Shown: positions 54,611 to 63,504 of the stretch, in pieces
Layout of the letters: the number at the start of each line of letters is the position of its first letter
Position numbering within the stretch: position 1 is the stretch's first letter
Origin: Streptomyces spororaveus
Lineage (GTDB): Bacteria > Actinomycetota > Actinomycetes > Streptomycetales > Streptomycetaceae
Length of the DNA: 64,000 nucleotides
Assembly (NCBI RefSeq): GCF_016755875.1
Contig: NZ_BNED01000005.1
Coordinates: forward strand, 6,152,001 to 6,216,000
Reading direction: 5' to 3'
The notes under the pieces: generated by a model
What the model was told of the DNA's origin: nothing
What the model saw: the letters and a program-made list of their open reading frames with translations, nothing else
The model's database searches: none
Position numbers and translations under genes: made by a program

Positions 54611-55243
54611 TCAGATGCCCAGGGACGCCACCGTCAGCTTGGCGACGGCCTCCTTCTCGCCGTCCAGCGTCACCGACGCCGCCGCCTGACGGCCGAAGCA
54701 GAACAGCGTCAGTTCCCCCGGCTCGCCTGTCACCGTGACCACCGGCGCGCCCTTGCGGGCCACCACCGTCCGCCCGTCGGGACGCCTCAGCACCAGGCCC
54801 ACCGGCGAGCGCCGGCCCGTCAGCCGCGCCAGCTTCTCCAGCCGCGACCACAGCGCGTCGGAGAACACCGGGTCCAGCTCCCGCGGGGACCAGTCCGGCT
54901 GCGCCCGGCGGACGTCCTCGGCGTGGACGTAGAACTCGACCGCGTTCGCCGCCTCGTCGATCTGCTTCAGCGCGTACACCGACATCCTCGGCGGGCCGGT
55001 CCTGATCAGCTGGAGCAGTTCCTCGTACGGCTTGGCCGTGTACTCCTCCATCGCCTTGTCCAGGCGGGCCTTCAGCACGTTCAGCAGCAGGCCGCCCGCC
55101 GCGTCGGGCCGCCGCTCACGGACCACCACGTGCGCGGCCAGGTCGCGACAGGTCCAGCCGGAGCACAGCGTGGGGGCCTCCGGACCGGCCGCCTCCAACA
55201 GGTCCGCCAGGAGCAGGCGTTCACGCTTCGCATGGGTAGACAT
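54611..55243 (-). CDS. TIGR03085-type metal-binding protein (DinB/MDMPI fold)
   Basis: A 210-residue protein from the ATG at 55243. It begins [20 protein letters not shown] and has [23 protein letters not shown] and later [19 protein letters not shown], with the His/Glu pattern of the mycothiol-dependent isomerase-like fold. Actinobacteria have many such proteins, often mycothiol- or metal-dependent. The substrate is unknown. It is convergent with hisF and divergent from hisI. Confidence 0.85.
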   Translation of the reverse strand: MSTHAKRERLLLADLLEAAGPEAPTLCSGWTCRDLAAHVVVRERRPDAAGGLLLNVLKARLDKAMEEYTAKPYEELLQLIRTGPPRMSVYALKQIDEAANAVEFYVHAEDVRRAQPDWSPRELDPVFSDALWSRLEKLARLTGRRSPVGLVLRRPDGRTVVARKGAPVVTVTGEPGELTLFCFGRQAAASVTLDGEKEAVAKLTVASLGI

Positions 55244-55334
55244 GCGGGCCAGCCTACGGCGGGAACCCGCCGAGCACCCGCTCATCAGGCGGACGGGGAT
55301 CATCACCCCCGTCCCGGCCCGGCACAATGTCCCC

Positions 55335-55703
55335 ATGAGTACGTCCCCCCGCCCCGGCAGTCTCGACCCCGCCATCGCCGAGCGCCTCAAGCGTTCCGCG
55401 GACGGGCTGATCCCGGCCATCGCCCAGCAGTACGACACCGGTGAGGTGCTCATGCTCGGCTGGATGGACGACGAGGCCCTGCACCGCACCCTGACCACCG
55501 GCCGCTGCACCTACTGGTCCCGCAGCCGCCAGGAGTACTGGGTGAAGGGGGACACGTCCGGTCACTTCCAGCACGTGAAGTCCGTCGCGCTCGACTGCGA
55601 CGCCGACACCGTGCTCGTCCGGGTCGACCAGGTCGGGGCGGCCTGCCACACCGGGGCACGCACCTGCTTCGACGAAGATGTCCTCCTCCGCGCAGCCGAC
55701 TAG
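55335..55703 (+). CDS. hisI: Phosphoribosyl-AMP cyclohydrolase
   Basis: A 122-residue single-domain HisI without the fused HisE pyrophosphohydrolase. Motifs are [38 protein letters not shown] and the zinc residues in LDCDADT and [11 protein letters not shown]. It opens the purine ring in histidine synthesis. CACAAT ends six bases before the ATG and no ribosome site is seen, so the mRNA is probably leaderless. trpE follows 15 bases later. Confidence 0.97.
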   Translation: MSTSPRPGSLDPAIAERLKRSADGLIPAIAQQYDTGEVLMLGWMDDEALHRTLTTGRCTYWSRSRQEYWVKGDTSGHFQHVKSVALDCDADTVLVRVDQVGAACHTGARTCFDEDVLLRAAD

Positions 55704-55718
55704 GTAGGGTCCCTCGAA

Positions 55719-57209
55719 ATGGATCTTGAGACGTTCCGCAAGCTCGCGGCCGACCGCCGCGTCATCCCCGTGAGCCGCAAGCTGCTGGCCGACGGGGACA
55801 CCCCCGTCGGGCTCTACCGCAAGCTGGCAGCCGAACGCCCCGGCACCTTCCTCCTGGAGTCCGCCGAGAACGGCCGCTCCTGGTCCCGGTACTCCTTCGT
55901 CGGGGTCCGCAGCGACGCCACCCTGACCGCCCGGGACGGCCGGGCCCACTGGATCGGCACCCCGCCCGTCGGCGTCCCCACCGACGGCGACCCCCTCGAC
56001 GCCCTGCGCGCCACCGTCGAGGCCCTGCACACCCCCCGCGACCTCGCGGGCAGCATGCCGCCCTTCACCGGCGGCATGGTCGGCTACCTCGGCTACGACA
56101 TCGTGCGCCGCCTGGAGCGCATCGGCGAGCACACCGCCGACGACCTGGAGCTGCCCGAGCTGACCATGCTGCTCACCTCCGACCTGGCGGTCATGGACCA
56201 CTGGGACGGCACCGTCCAGCTCATCGCCAACGCGATCAACCACAACGACCTCGACTCCGGGGTCGACGAGGCGTACGCGGACGCCGTCGCCCGCCTCGAC
56301 GCGATGGAGGCCGACCTCGCACGGCCCGCCCCCTACGTGCCGGCCGCGCTGCCCGCCTCCGAGCTGCCCGAGTTCTCCGCCCTGTGGGGCGGCGAGAAGT
56401 ACCAGGCGGCCGTCGAGGACATCAAGGAGCGCATCCGGGCCGGCGAGGCCTTCCAGGTGGTGCCCTCGCAGCGGTTCGAGACCCCCTGCCACGCCTCCGC
56501 GCTGGACGTCTACCGGGTGCTGCGGGCCACCAACCCGTCCCCGTACATGTACCTCTTCCGCTTCGAGAACGGCTTCGACGTGGTCGGCTCCAGCCCCGAG
56601 GCGCTGGTCAAGGTCGAGGACGGGCGGGCCATGGTCCACCCCATCGCCGGCACCCGCCACCGCGGCACGACCCCGCAGGAGGACAACGACCTCGCCGACG
56701 AGCTGATGGCCGACCCCAAGGAGCGCGCCGAGCACCTGATGCTCGTCGACCTGGGCCGCAACGACCTCGGCCGGGTCTGCGAGCCGGGATCGGTGGAGGT
56801 CGTCGACTTCATGTCGATCGAGCGCTACTCCCACGTCATGCACATCGTCTCCACCGTGACGGGGCGCGTCGCCGAGGGGAAGACCGCTTTCGACGTGCTC
56901 ACCGCCTGTTTCCCGGCCGGTACGCTCTCCGGCGCGCCCAAGCCCCGCGCCATGCAGATCATCGAGGAGCTGGAGCCCTCCCGCCGCGGCCTCTACGGCG
57001 GCTGCGTGGGCTACCTGGACTTCGCCGGGGACTCCGACACGGCCATCGCCATCCGCACGGCGCTGCTGCGCGACGGCACGGCGTACGTGCAGGCCGGGGC
57101 CGGTGTCGTCGCGGACTCGGTGCCCGAGCTGGAGGACAACGAGTGCCGCAACAAGGCGGCCGCGGTGCTGCGCGCGGTGGGAGCGGCGAACCGCCTCCAC
57201 GGCTCCTGA
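55719..57209 (+). CDS. trpE: Anthranilate synthase component I
   Basis: A 496-residue chorismate-using enzyme without a fused glutaminase. The N-terminal tryptophan-binding motif LLES is intact ([12 protein letters not shown]), so feedback control is expected. The catalytic half has [45 protein letters not shown] and [21 protein letters not shown] lies eight bases before the ATG, so it may have its own leaderless start as well as readthrough from hisI. No Trp-rich leader peptide is visible upstream. trpG is not in the window. Confidence 0.97.
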   Translation: MDLETFRKLAADRRVIPVSRKLLADGDTPVGLYRKLAAERPGTFLLESAENGRSWSRYSFVGVRSDATLTARDGRAHWIGTPPVGVPTDGDPLDALRATVEALHTPRDLAGSMPPFTGGMVGYLGYDIVRRLERIGEHTADDLELPELTMLLTSDLAVMDHWDGTVQLIANAINHNDLDSGVDEAYADAVARLDAMEADLARPAPYVPAALPASELPEFSALWGGEKYQAAVEDIKERIRAGEAFQVVPSQRFETPCHASALDVYRVLRATNPSPYMYLFRFENGFDVVGSSPEALVKVEDGRAMVHPIAGTRHRGTTPQEDNDLADELMADPKERAEHLMLVDLGRNDLGRVCEPGSVEVVDFMSIERYSHVMHIVSTVTGRVAEGKTAFDVLTACFPAGTLSGAPKPRAMQIIEELEPSRRGLYGGCVGYLDFAGDSDTAIAIRTALLRDGTAYVQAGAGVVADSVPELEDNECRNKAAAVLRAVGAANRLHGS

Positions 57210-57232
57210 GGGCGTAGGGGATAGTGGGGTAC

Positions 57233-57910
57233 GTGAGTGCCGTACCCCCGCCCCGAAACGACGCCGACGCCGACGCCGAGTCCGAGCCCGAGGCTCCCGA
57301 CCGTCGCGGCGGCCGCCGCAGTGTGGCCGTCGCCCTGCTGCTCGGCGCCCTCGGCGCCACCGTCGTCCTGCTCGCCTCCGGCCGGACCTGGGCCAGGGGC
57401 ACCGCCGCCATCGGCAGCGACTCGCTCCAGCTGGCCGCCGACGGGCGGGCCGTCACCGGCCTGCCCGCCGCGCTGGCCATCGTGGGCCTCGCCGCGCTGG
57501 TCGCCGTCTTCGCCGTACGCGGCAAGGGCCGGCTGCTGGTGTCGGGGCTGCTGGCGCTCAGCGGCCTGGGGGCGGTGCTGTCCGCCCTCCTCGGCTCCGA
57601 CGGCCGCCGTGCCCTGGACGCGCAGGCCGCCCGTACGACCGCGGACAGCGCCGCGCACGTGGCCGGCCTGACCCAGACGTCCTGGCCCTACGTCACGGCC
57701 GCCGGCGCGGCCCTGATCCTCGTCGCCGGGCTGCTGGCGCTGCGTTTCGGCCGGAGCTGGCCCTCGATGGGGGGCCGCTACGAGCGTGACGGCAGCCCGC
57801 GCGCCCGGACTGTCGCGGCGGTTGATCCGGACCGGCCGGAGGATCTGTGGAAGGCTCTGGACCGCGGCGAGGACCCGACCGGCGACCCGGGCGCCGACCG
57901 GGCCCACTGA
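57233..57910 (+). CDS. TIGR02234-type membrane protein associated with trp genes
   Basis: A 225-residue protein from the GTG at 57233; a GTG at 57224 is possible. GATAGT lies seven bases upstream and no ribosome site is evident. After a Asp/Glu/Pro-rich N-terminus four hydrophobic helices can be seen (about 30-48, 78-95, 102-118 and 155-172), with SGRTWARG after the first. The family is found beside actinobacterial trp genes and has no known function; a link to tryptophan or precursor movement is conjecture. Confidence 0.85.
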   Translation: MSAVPPPRNDADADAESEPEAPDRRGGRRSVAVALLLGALGATVVLLASGRTWARGTAAIGSDSLQLAADGRAVTGLPAALAIVGLAALVAVFAVRGKGRLLVSGLLALSGLGAVLSALLGSDGRRALDAQAARTTADSAAHVAGLTQTSWPYVTAAGAALILVAGLLALRFGRSWPSMGGRYERDGSPRARTVAAVDPDRPEDLWKALDRGEDPTGDPGADRAH

Positions 57911-57962
57911 CCCGACCCCCCTGGACGGCGAAGCCGCCCGGTGCGGGACAATGGTCGCCGAG

Positions 57963-57992
57963 CGTTCGACACAGACCGCACGTTCGACACAG
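57963..57992. repeat. Two 12-base direct repeats 18 bases apart
   Basis: CGTTCGACACAG occurs at 57963-57974 and again at 57981-57992, before the HGxxPAAW gene. Each copy contains GACAC. The spacing, nearly two helical turns, suits a regulator binding one face of the DNA, but which protein is unknown. Confidence 0.5.
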
Positions 57993-58021
57993 CAGCGCGA
58001 CAGAGCAACGAGGAGCAACTC

Positions 58022-58273
58022 ATGGCGGGCACTAGCCACGGACACACCCCGGCCGCCTGGACCGGTGTCATCATCGCCTTCATCGGTTTCTGCATCTCCG
58101 GCGCCTTCATGGTGCTCGCGAACCCGCTCGGCTTCTGGGCCGGACTCGTCGTCGTCGCGCTCGGCGGTGTCGTCGGCCTGGGGATGAAGGCCGCGGGCAT
58201 GGGCGCGCCGAAGGCCGCGCACAAGGACCTCGCCGAGGTCATCGCCGCGTCCAAGGTTCCCGCCAAGGTCTGA
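58022..58273 (+). CDS. HGxxPAAW-family small membrane protein
   Basis: An 83-residue protein from the ATG at 58022 after GAGGAG. The name-giving motif HGHTPAAW is near the N-terminus, followed by two membrane helices (about 14-36 and 39-58) and a basic C-terminal tail (KAAHKDLAEVIAASKVPAKV). It is conserved in actinobacteria next to trp genes; its function is unknown. Confidence 0.9.
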   Translation: MAGTSHGHTPAAWTGVIIAFIGFCISGAFMVLANPLGFWAGLVVVALGGVVGLGMKAAGMGAPKAAHKDLAEVIAASKVPAKV

Positions 58274-58293
58274 GCGCACGAGCGACGCGGCCG

Positions 58294-58323
58294 AAAGGCG
58301 CGGCCCCGCCGGGCTGCGCCTTT
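58294..58323 (+). terminator. Intrinsic terminator between HGxxPAAW and DUF2752 genes
   Basis: AAAGGCGC (58294-58301) pairs with GCGCCTTT (58316-58323), with further inner pairing, and TTTTG follows, giving a classic terminator. It ends four bases before an ATG at 58328, which argues that the DUF2752 gene starts later. Confidence 0.75.
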
Positions 58324-58348
58324 TGTCATGAGCGGAGAGAATCAGCAG

Positions 58349-58831
58349 GTGGACGCCTTTCGCACCCCCGATGCCCCGCCGTCGCCGACGCCCGTGCCCG
58401 CGGGGCCGGGGCAGCCCGGGCCGGCGTCCCCGTCCCGGGCCATGCGCCTCGCCGTCCCGGCGTTCTACCTGGCCGGAGTCACCGCCGCGTTCGCGTACGT
58501 GGGCGCGGTGGATCCCAACGAGCCCGGCCACTACCCCGTGTGCCCGCTGTTCCGGCTGACGGGCGTCCTGTGCCCGGGCTGCGGCGGCCTGCGCAGCGCG
58601 CACGCCTTCGCGCACGGCGATCTGGTCACCGCTCTCGGGGCGAACGCGCTCGCGGTCGTGGGCTACTTCGTCTTCGCGGGGTTCATGGCCCTGTGGCTGG
58701 TCCGCGCGTTCCGCGGCGGGCCGACCCCGAGGATCGTCCTGCGGCGCCGGTACTGGTGGGCAATCGGTGCGCTGGCCCTGGTTTTCGTCATTGTCCGAAA
58801 TCTCTCCTTCGGCTCCGCACTGGCGCCCTGA
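58349..58831 (+). CDS. DUF2752 membrane protein
   Basis: 160 residues from the GTG at 58349, which has GGAGAG nine bases upstream; the ATG at 58328 directly abuts a terminator and lacks a ribosome site. The core is VCPLFRLTGVLCPGCGGLRSAHAFAHGD, the cysteine-rich motif of DUF2752, between membrane helices (about 33-50, 92-112 and 133-150). The CPxC-like pair suggests metal or heme binding, unproved. Similar genes lie near trp genes in Streptomyces. Confidence 0.85.
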   Translation: MDAFRTPDAPPSPTPVPAGPGQPGPASPSRAMRLAVPAFYLAGVTAAFAYVGAVDPNEPGHYPVCPLFRLTGVLCPGCGGLRSAHAFAHGDLVTALGANALAVVGYFVFAGFMALWLVRAFRGGPTPRIVLRRRYWWAIGALALVFVIVRNLSFGSALAP

Positions 58832-59003
58832 GCCCCCTGGGCAGGCCCTATGACGCACGGATTCCGAATGTCCAGTTACTGGGACGACGTCAACCGCGTG
58901 CGGAGGGCGACGCCTCCTGCGGATACCATTTGAGAGCCGACCTTGCGGTTGTACGTGTCTGCAAGGCGGCCGACCGTCATCGACCCGGAAGGGGGCCGCT
59001 CGC

Positions 59004-59813
59004 GTGAGTGTGCTCGACGAGATCATCGAAGGGGTCCGCGAAGACCTTGCCGAACGGCAGGCCCGCGTGAGCCTCGACGAGCTCAAGGAGCGTGCCGCCA
59101 AGGCGCCCCAGGCCAAGGACGGCGTCGCTGCCCTGCGCGGCGACAGCGTCAAGGTGATCTGCGAGGTCAAGCGCTCCAGCCCGTCCAAGGGCGCGCTGGC
59201 CGCCATCGCCGATCCGGCCGGGCTCGCCGCCGACTACGAGGCTGGCGGTGCGGCGGTCATCTCCGTCCTCACCGAGCAGCGCCGATTCGGCGGCTCGCTG
59301 GCCGACCTGGAGGCCGTCCGCGCCCGCGTGGACATCCCGATCCTGCGCAAGGACTTCATCGTCACGGCGTACCAGCTCTGGGAGGCCCGGGCCTACGGCG
59401 CCGACCTCGTCCTGCTGATCGTCGCGGCCCTGGAGCAGGAGGCCCTCGTCTCCCTCATCGAGCGGGCCGAGTCCATCGGTCTCACCCCGCTCGTCGAGGT
59501 CCACGACGAGGAGGAAGTGGAGCGCGCGGTCGCCGCGGGCGCCAAGATCATCGGCGTCAACGCCCGCAACCTCAAGGACCTCAAGGTCGACCGCTCCACC
59601 TTCGAGCGCGTCGTCGGCGAGATCCCGGACCACATCGTCAAGATCGCCGAGTCCGGCATCCGTGGCCCGCACGACCTGATCGCCTACGCCAACGAGGGCG
59701 CCGACGCCGTCCTCGTCGGGGAGTCGCTGGTGACCGGCCGCGACCCGAAGGCGGCCGTGGCCGACCTCGTCGCCGCAGGCGCCCACCCCGCACTGCGCCA
59801 CGGGCGGAGCTGA
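59004..59813 (+). CDS. trpC: Indole-3-glycerol phosphate synthase
   Basis: A 269-residue barrel enzyme from the GTG at 59004 after GGAAGGGGG. The signature [57 protein letters not shown] ([11 protein letters not shown]) and [11 protein letters not shown] segments are intact. It makes the indole ring. The upstream 172 bases carry a possible -10, TACCAT at 58925-58930, and a CCTTGC/GCAAGG hairpin (58941-58966). It heads trpC-trpM-trpB-trpA. Confidence 0.97.
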   Translation: MSVLDEIIEGVREDLAERQARVSLDELKERAAKAPQAKDGVAALRGDSVKVICEVKRSSPSKGALAAIADPAGLAADYEAGGAAVISVLTEQRRFGGSLADLEAVRARVDIPILRKDFIVTAYQLWEARAYGADLVLLIVAALEQEALVSLIERAESIGLTPLVEVHDEEEVERAVAAGAKIIGVNARNLKDLKVDRSTFERVVGEIPDHIVKIAESGIRGPHDLIAYANEGADAVLVGESLVTGRDPKAAVADLVAAGAHPALRHGRS

Positions 59814-59822
59814 CCCGCACCC

Positions 59823-60032
59823 ATGGCCCACGACCGCTCCTCCGTCCGCACCCGGCCGGGCTCCCGCCCGGTCGCCGTGCCGACGGCGCACGCGCCCCTG
59901 GCGCGCGGCTGCCGCCCTCGCGGCTGCCGCGCCCCGGCCCGGCGCGTCCACGGGCGGCGGGTCCGGTACGTGATCGGCTCCGAGCCCGGTCAGGTCAACG
60001 GCATGCGATGGCGCCGCGGAGGCGCGCTGTAA
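59823..60032 (+). CDS. trpM: TrpM-like small basic protein
   Basis: A 69-residue, arginine-rich protein (RPVAVPTAHAPLARGCRPRG near the start, RRVHGRRVRYVIGSEPGQVN near the end) between trpC and trpB. S. coelicolor has a small gene in exactly this place, trpM (SCO2038), reported to modulate tryptophan synthesis and development. Place, size and composition fit; identity was not checked by alignment. It lies nine bases after trpC with only a weak ribosome site. Confidence 0.75.
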   Translation: MAHDRSSVRTRPGSRPVAVPTAHAPLARGCRPRGCRAPARRVHGRRVRYVIGSEPGQVNGMRWRRGGAL

Positions 60033-60237
60033 CGAGGGCCGCAGCGGCCCGGTACGCGAGACGTACCGCGCCGCGGGCAGCTCCCGTACGGCCTGACGTC
60101 CCGGGCCGCCGGCTCCGGACGCGGGCCGCTCCGCACCGTACGCGCGACATCCCCCAGCGGGGTGTGCGCGGTACGCGCGGGCGGCGCAATACGGTGAATC
60201 CACCCCGCCGCATCTCGCACCCGTAGGAGCACTGGAC

Positions 60238-61509
60238 ATGTCCAGCGAGTTCTTCATTCCGGACCCGGAGGGTCACGTCCCCAACGCCGAGGGTTACTTC
60301 GGCGACTTCGGCGGCAAGTTCATCCCGGAGGCGCTCGTCGCCGCCGTGGACGAGGTCGCCGTCGAGTACGAGAAGGCCAAGGGCGACCCGGCCTTCGCGG
60401 ACGAGCTCAACGACCTCATGGTCAACTACACCGGCCGCCCGAGCGCCCTCACCGAGGTGCCCCGCTTCGCCGAGCACGCCGGCGGCGCCCGGGTCTTCCT
60501 CAAGCGCGAGGACCTCAACCACACCGGCTCGCACAAGATCAACAACGTGCTGGGCCAGGCGCTGCTCACCAAGCGCATGGGCAAGACCCGCGTCATCGCC
60601 GAGACCGGCGCCGGACAGCACGGCGTGGCCACCGCCACCGCCTGCGCGCTCTTCGGCCTCGACTGCACCATCTACATGGGCGAGATCGACACCCAGCGCC
60701 AGGCCCTCAACGTCGCCCGCATGCGCATGCTGGGCGCCGAGGTCATCGCCGTGAAGTCCGGCTCGCGCACCCTCAAGGACGCGATCAACGAGGCGTTCCG
60801 CGACTGGGTCGCCAACGTGGACCGCACCCACTACCTCTTCGGTACGGTCGCCGGCCCGCACCCCTTCCCGGCCATGGTCCGCGACTTCCACCGGGTCATC
60901 GGAGTCGAGGCCCGCCGCCAGATCCTGGAGCGCGCCGGCCGGCTGCCCGACGCCGTCGCGGCCTGCGTCGGCGGCGGCTCCAACGCCATCGGCCTCTTCC
61001 ACGCCTTCATCCCGGACACCGACGTCCGCCTGGTCGGCTTCGAGCCCGCCGGGCACGGCGTCGAGACCGGCGAGCACGCGGCCACGCTGACCGCGGGCGA
61101 GCCCGGGATCCTGCACGGCTCCCGCTCCTACGTCCTCCAGGACGAGGAGGGCCAGATCACCGAGCCGTACTCCATCTCGGCCGGCCTGGACTACCCGGGC
61201 ATCGGCCCGGAGCACTCCTACCTCAAGGACTCCGGCCGCGGCGAGTACCGCGCGGTCACCGACGACGCGGCGATGCAGGCCCTGCGCCTGCTCTCGCGCA
61301 CCGAGGGGATCATCCCGGCGATCGAGTCGGCGCACGCCCTCGCCGGTGCCCTGGACCTGGGCCGCGAGCTGGGCAAGGACGGCCTGATCGTCGTCAACCT
61401 GTCCGGTCGCGGCGACAAGGACATGGACACGGCCGCCCGCTACTTCGGGCTGTACGACACCGACGGTGAAGTCGCCGACAACGAGTTCTCCGAGGGGGAC
61501 GACAAGTGA
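60238..61509 (+). CDS. trpB: Tryptophan synthase beta chain
   Basis: A 423-residue PLP enzyme from the ATG at 60238 after GTAGGAG. The PLP lysine lies in [15 protein letters not shown], with [35 protein letters not shown] and [12 protein letters not shown]. It condenses indole with serine. The 205-base gap after trpM shows TACGGT at 60190-60195, a possible extra -10. The stop overlaps the trpA GTG. Confidence 0.98.
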   Translation: MSSEFFIPDPEGHVPNAEGYFGDFGGKFIPEALVAAVDEVAVEYEKAKGDPAFADELNDLMVNYTGRPSALTEVPRFAEHAGGARVFLKREDLNHTGSHKINNVLGQALLTKRMGKTRVIAETGAGQHGVATATACALFGLDCTIYMGEIDTQRQALNVARMRMLGAEVIAVKSGSRTLKDAINEAFRDWVANVDRTHYLFGTVAGPHPFPAMVRDFHRVIGVEARRQILERAGRLPDAVAACVGGGSNAIGLFHAFIPDTDVRLVGFEPAGHGVETGEHAATLTAGEPGILHGSRSYVLQDEEGQITEPYSISAGLDYPGIGPEHSYLKDSGRGEYRAVTDDAAMQALRLLSRTEGIIPAIESAHALAGALDLGRELGKDGLIVVNLSGRGDKDMDTAARYFGLYDTDGEVADNEFSEGDDK

Positions 61510-62333
61510 GCTCCACGCACGGGCGCGGCAACATCGAGCTGCTGAGCGCCACCCTCGCCAAGGCGAAGTCCGAGGACCGCGCGGCCCTCGTCGCCTACCT
61601 CCCCGCGGGCTTCCCGACCGTCGGCGGCGGCATCGAGGCGGTCAAGGCCGTCATCGCCGGAGGCGCGGACGTCGTCGAGATCGGCCTGCCGCACAGCGAC
61701 CCGGTCCTCGACGGGCCGGTCATCCAGACCGCCGACGACATCGCCCTGCGGGGCGGCGTCAAGATCGCCGACGTGCTCCGCACGGTCCGCGAGGCCCACG
61801 AGGCGACCGGCGCCCCGATCCTGGTGATGACCTACTGGAACCCCATCGACCGCTACGGCGTCGAGCGGTTCACGGCCGAGCTGGCGGCCGCGGGCGGCGC
61901 CGGCTGCATCCTGCCCGACCTGCCGGTCCAGGAGTCCGCGCTGTGGCGCGAGCACGCGGAGAAGCACGGTCTGGCGACCGTCTTCGTCGTGGCTCCCAGC
62001 AGCAAGGACGCCCGCCTGGCCACCATCACGGCGGCCGGCTCCGGCTTCGTCTACGCCGCCTCCCTCATGGGAGTCACCGGAACCCGCGAGTCCGTCGGCA
62101 ACCAGGCCGCGGACCTGGTGCGGCGCACCCGCGCCACCAGCGACCTGCCGGTCTGCGTCGGCCTCGGCGTCTCCAACGCCGCCCAGGCCAAGGAGGTCGC
62201 GGGCTTCGCCGACGGCGTGATCGTCGGCTCGGCCTTCGTGAAGCTGCTCCTGGACGCGCCGGACCTGCCGGCCGGACTGGACGCCGTACGGGCGCTCGCG
62301 GGCGAGCTCGCGCGGGGCGTACGCCGGAGCTGA
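61506..62333 (+). CDS. trpA: Tryptophan synthase alpha chain
   Basis: A 275-residue barrel from the GTG overlapping the trpB stop (GTGA). Catalytic Glu and Asp lie in [19 protein letters not shown] and [11 protein letters not shown]; the phosphate loop is [29 protein letters not shown]. It releases indole from indole-glycerol phosphate for TrpB. A 7-bp hairpin GATCGGG/CCCGATC (62363-62384) and a stronger one at 62401-62424 follow. Confidence 0.98.
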   Translation: MSSTHGRGNIELLSATLAKAKSEDRAALVAYLPAGFPTVGGGIEAVKAVIAGGADVVEIGLPHSDPVLDGPVIQTADDIALRGGVKIADVLRTVREAHEATGAPILVMTYWNPIDRYGVERFTAELAAAGGAGCILPDLPVQESALWREHAEKHGLATVFVVAPSSKDARLATITAAGSGFVYAASLMGVTGTRESVGNQAADLVRRTRATSDLPVCVGLGVSNAAQAKEVAGFADGVIVGSAFVKLLLDAPDLPAGLDAVRALAGELARGVRRS

Positions 62334-62400
62334 CGCCCGTTCGATCACAGGCACGGATGTCTGATCGGGTTCTGTAGCCCGATCGGGTGGAAGTGCGGGC

Positions 62401-62424
62401 AGGGAGGCACGCGAGTGCCTCCCT
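62401..62424 (+). terminator. Terminator of the trp operon
   Basis: Ten-base arms AGGGAGGCAC (62401-62410) and GTGCCTCCCT (62415-62424) pair perfectly around a GCGA tetraloop, followed by GCTTCGTTT. It lies 67 bases past trpA and 17 bases before the next gene. Confidence 0.85.
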
Positions 62425-62441
62425 GCTTCGTTTGGCGGAGC

Positions 62442-63416
62442 GTGAGCGAGAAGAACGACGGTGCGAACCGCGATGCGACGAAACGATCGGCCCGGGAACG
62501 ACTCCTCGTGGAGCGCGAGCGGCAGAAGACCCGGGACAAGCGACGGCGGACCCTCGTCGTGGCGGCGGCGGTGGTCGGCGTCCTCGGCCTGGCGACCGTC
62601 GTGGGCGTGATCGCGGCCAACACCGGCAAGAGCGGCTCCGCCAAGGCGGGCCCCGTGGTCGCCCCTTCCGGGGCCACCGGAAAGGACGCCCTCGCCATCC
62701 AGGTGGGCAAGCCCGAGGCGAAGTCCTCCCTCACCGTGTGGGAGGACTTCCGCTGCCCCTCCTGCAAGTTCTTCGAGGACAACTACCGCGACGTCATCCA
62801 CGACCTGGAGGCCAAGGGGCTGCTCAAGGTCGACTACCACCTGGTCACGCTCATCGACCGGAGGATGGGCGGCAGCGGCTCGCTGAAGGCGGCCAACGCG
62901 GCCGCCTGCGCGCAGGACGCCGGCAAGTTCACCGAGTACCACGACCTCCTCTTCCAGAACCAGCCGCAGGAGGTCGACGACGCCTTCGGCAAGGACGCCA
63001 AGCTGCTGGAACTGGCGGGCAAGGTCGACGGGCTGGACACCCCCGCGTTCCGCTCGTGCGTCGAGGACGGCACGCACAACAGCTGGGTGACCAAGTCGGA
63101 CGGCGCCTTCACCGCCGGACAGTTCCGCGGCACCCCGACCGTGCTTCTGAACGGCAAGGACATCCTTTCCGACCAGGCCAACCAGGTGACCCCGCAGAAG
63201 CTGAAGGAGCAGGTGGAAGCCGCGGCCGGGGTCGTGAAGCCGGCACCGTCCGCCAGCCCGACGCCCGGATCCGGGGGGAAGAACGGGGCCAAGGCCTCGT
63301 CGTCCGCGTCGCGGACGGGCTCCGGTTCGTCCGGTTCATCCGGCTCGTCCACCGGATCGTCCACCCGGTCCGGCGGCACCTCGACCGGGACCTCGAACGG
63401 CTCCTCGGGAGACTGA
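62442..63416 (+). CDS. Membrane-anchored DsbA-like protein with Ser/Gly/Thr-rich tail
   Basis: A 324-residue protein from the GTG at 62442; the earlier GTG at 62415 falls inside the terminator stem. A basic N-terminus leads to one membrane helix (about 37-57), a thioredoxin-fold domain with the active site DFRCPSCKFFED and cis-Pro loop FRGTPTVLLNG, and a 70-residue tail of Ser, Gly and Thr (SGSSGSSGSSTGSS), probably in the cell wall. It resembles the 33625 protein in plan but has CPSC instead of CPAC. It should act on exported thiols. Confidence 0.92.
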   Translation: MSEKNDGANRDATKRSARERLLVERERQKTRDKRRRTLVVAAAVVGVLGLATVVGVIAANTGKSGSAKAGPVVAPSGATGKDALAIQVGKPEAKSSLTVWEDFRCPSCKFFEDNYRDVIHDLEAKGLLKVDYHLVTLIDRRMGGSGSLKAANAAACAQDAGKFTEYHDLLFQNQPQEVDDAFGKDAKLLELAGKVDGLDTPAFRSCVEDGTHNSWVTKSDGAFTAGQFRGTPTVLLNGKDILSDQANQVTPQKLKEQVEAAAGVVKPAPSASPTPGSGGKNGAKASSSASRTGSGSSGSSGSSTGSSTRSGGTSTGTSNGSSGD

Positions 63417-63450
63417 TCACGGCCCGTTCCAGGTCTGGATTTGGTTTCGT

Positions 63451-63487
63451 CCTGCCGGGTGGGTTGCGGTGCGCACCGCCCGGCAGG
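63451..63487 (+). terminator. Hairpin between DsbA-like gene and lgt
   Basis: CCTGCCGGG (63451-63459) pairs with CCCGGCAGG (63479-63487); the loop holds the palindrome GCGGTGCGCACCGC. It likely ends the upstream transcript and overlaps the lgt promoter region. Confidence 0.7.
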
Positions 63488-63504
63488 GTAGCGTCATGTC
63501 TGCC

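Noticed and set aside
58850..58933. 27-codon frame before trpC, considered as a trp leader peptide
   Set aside because: Only one Trp codon, no clear ribosome site and no attenuator-type terminator after it; the likely -10 of trpC lies inside its end.
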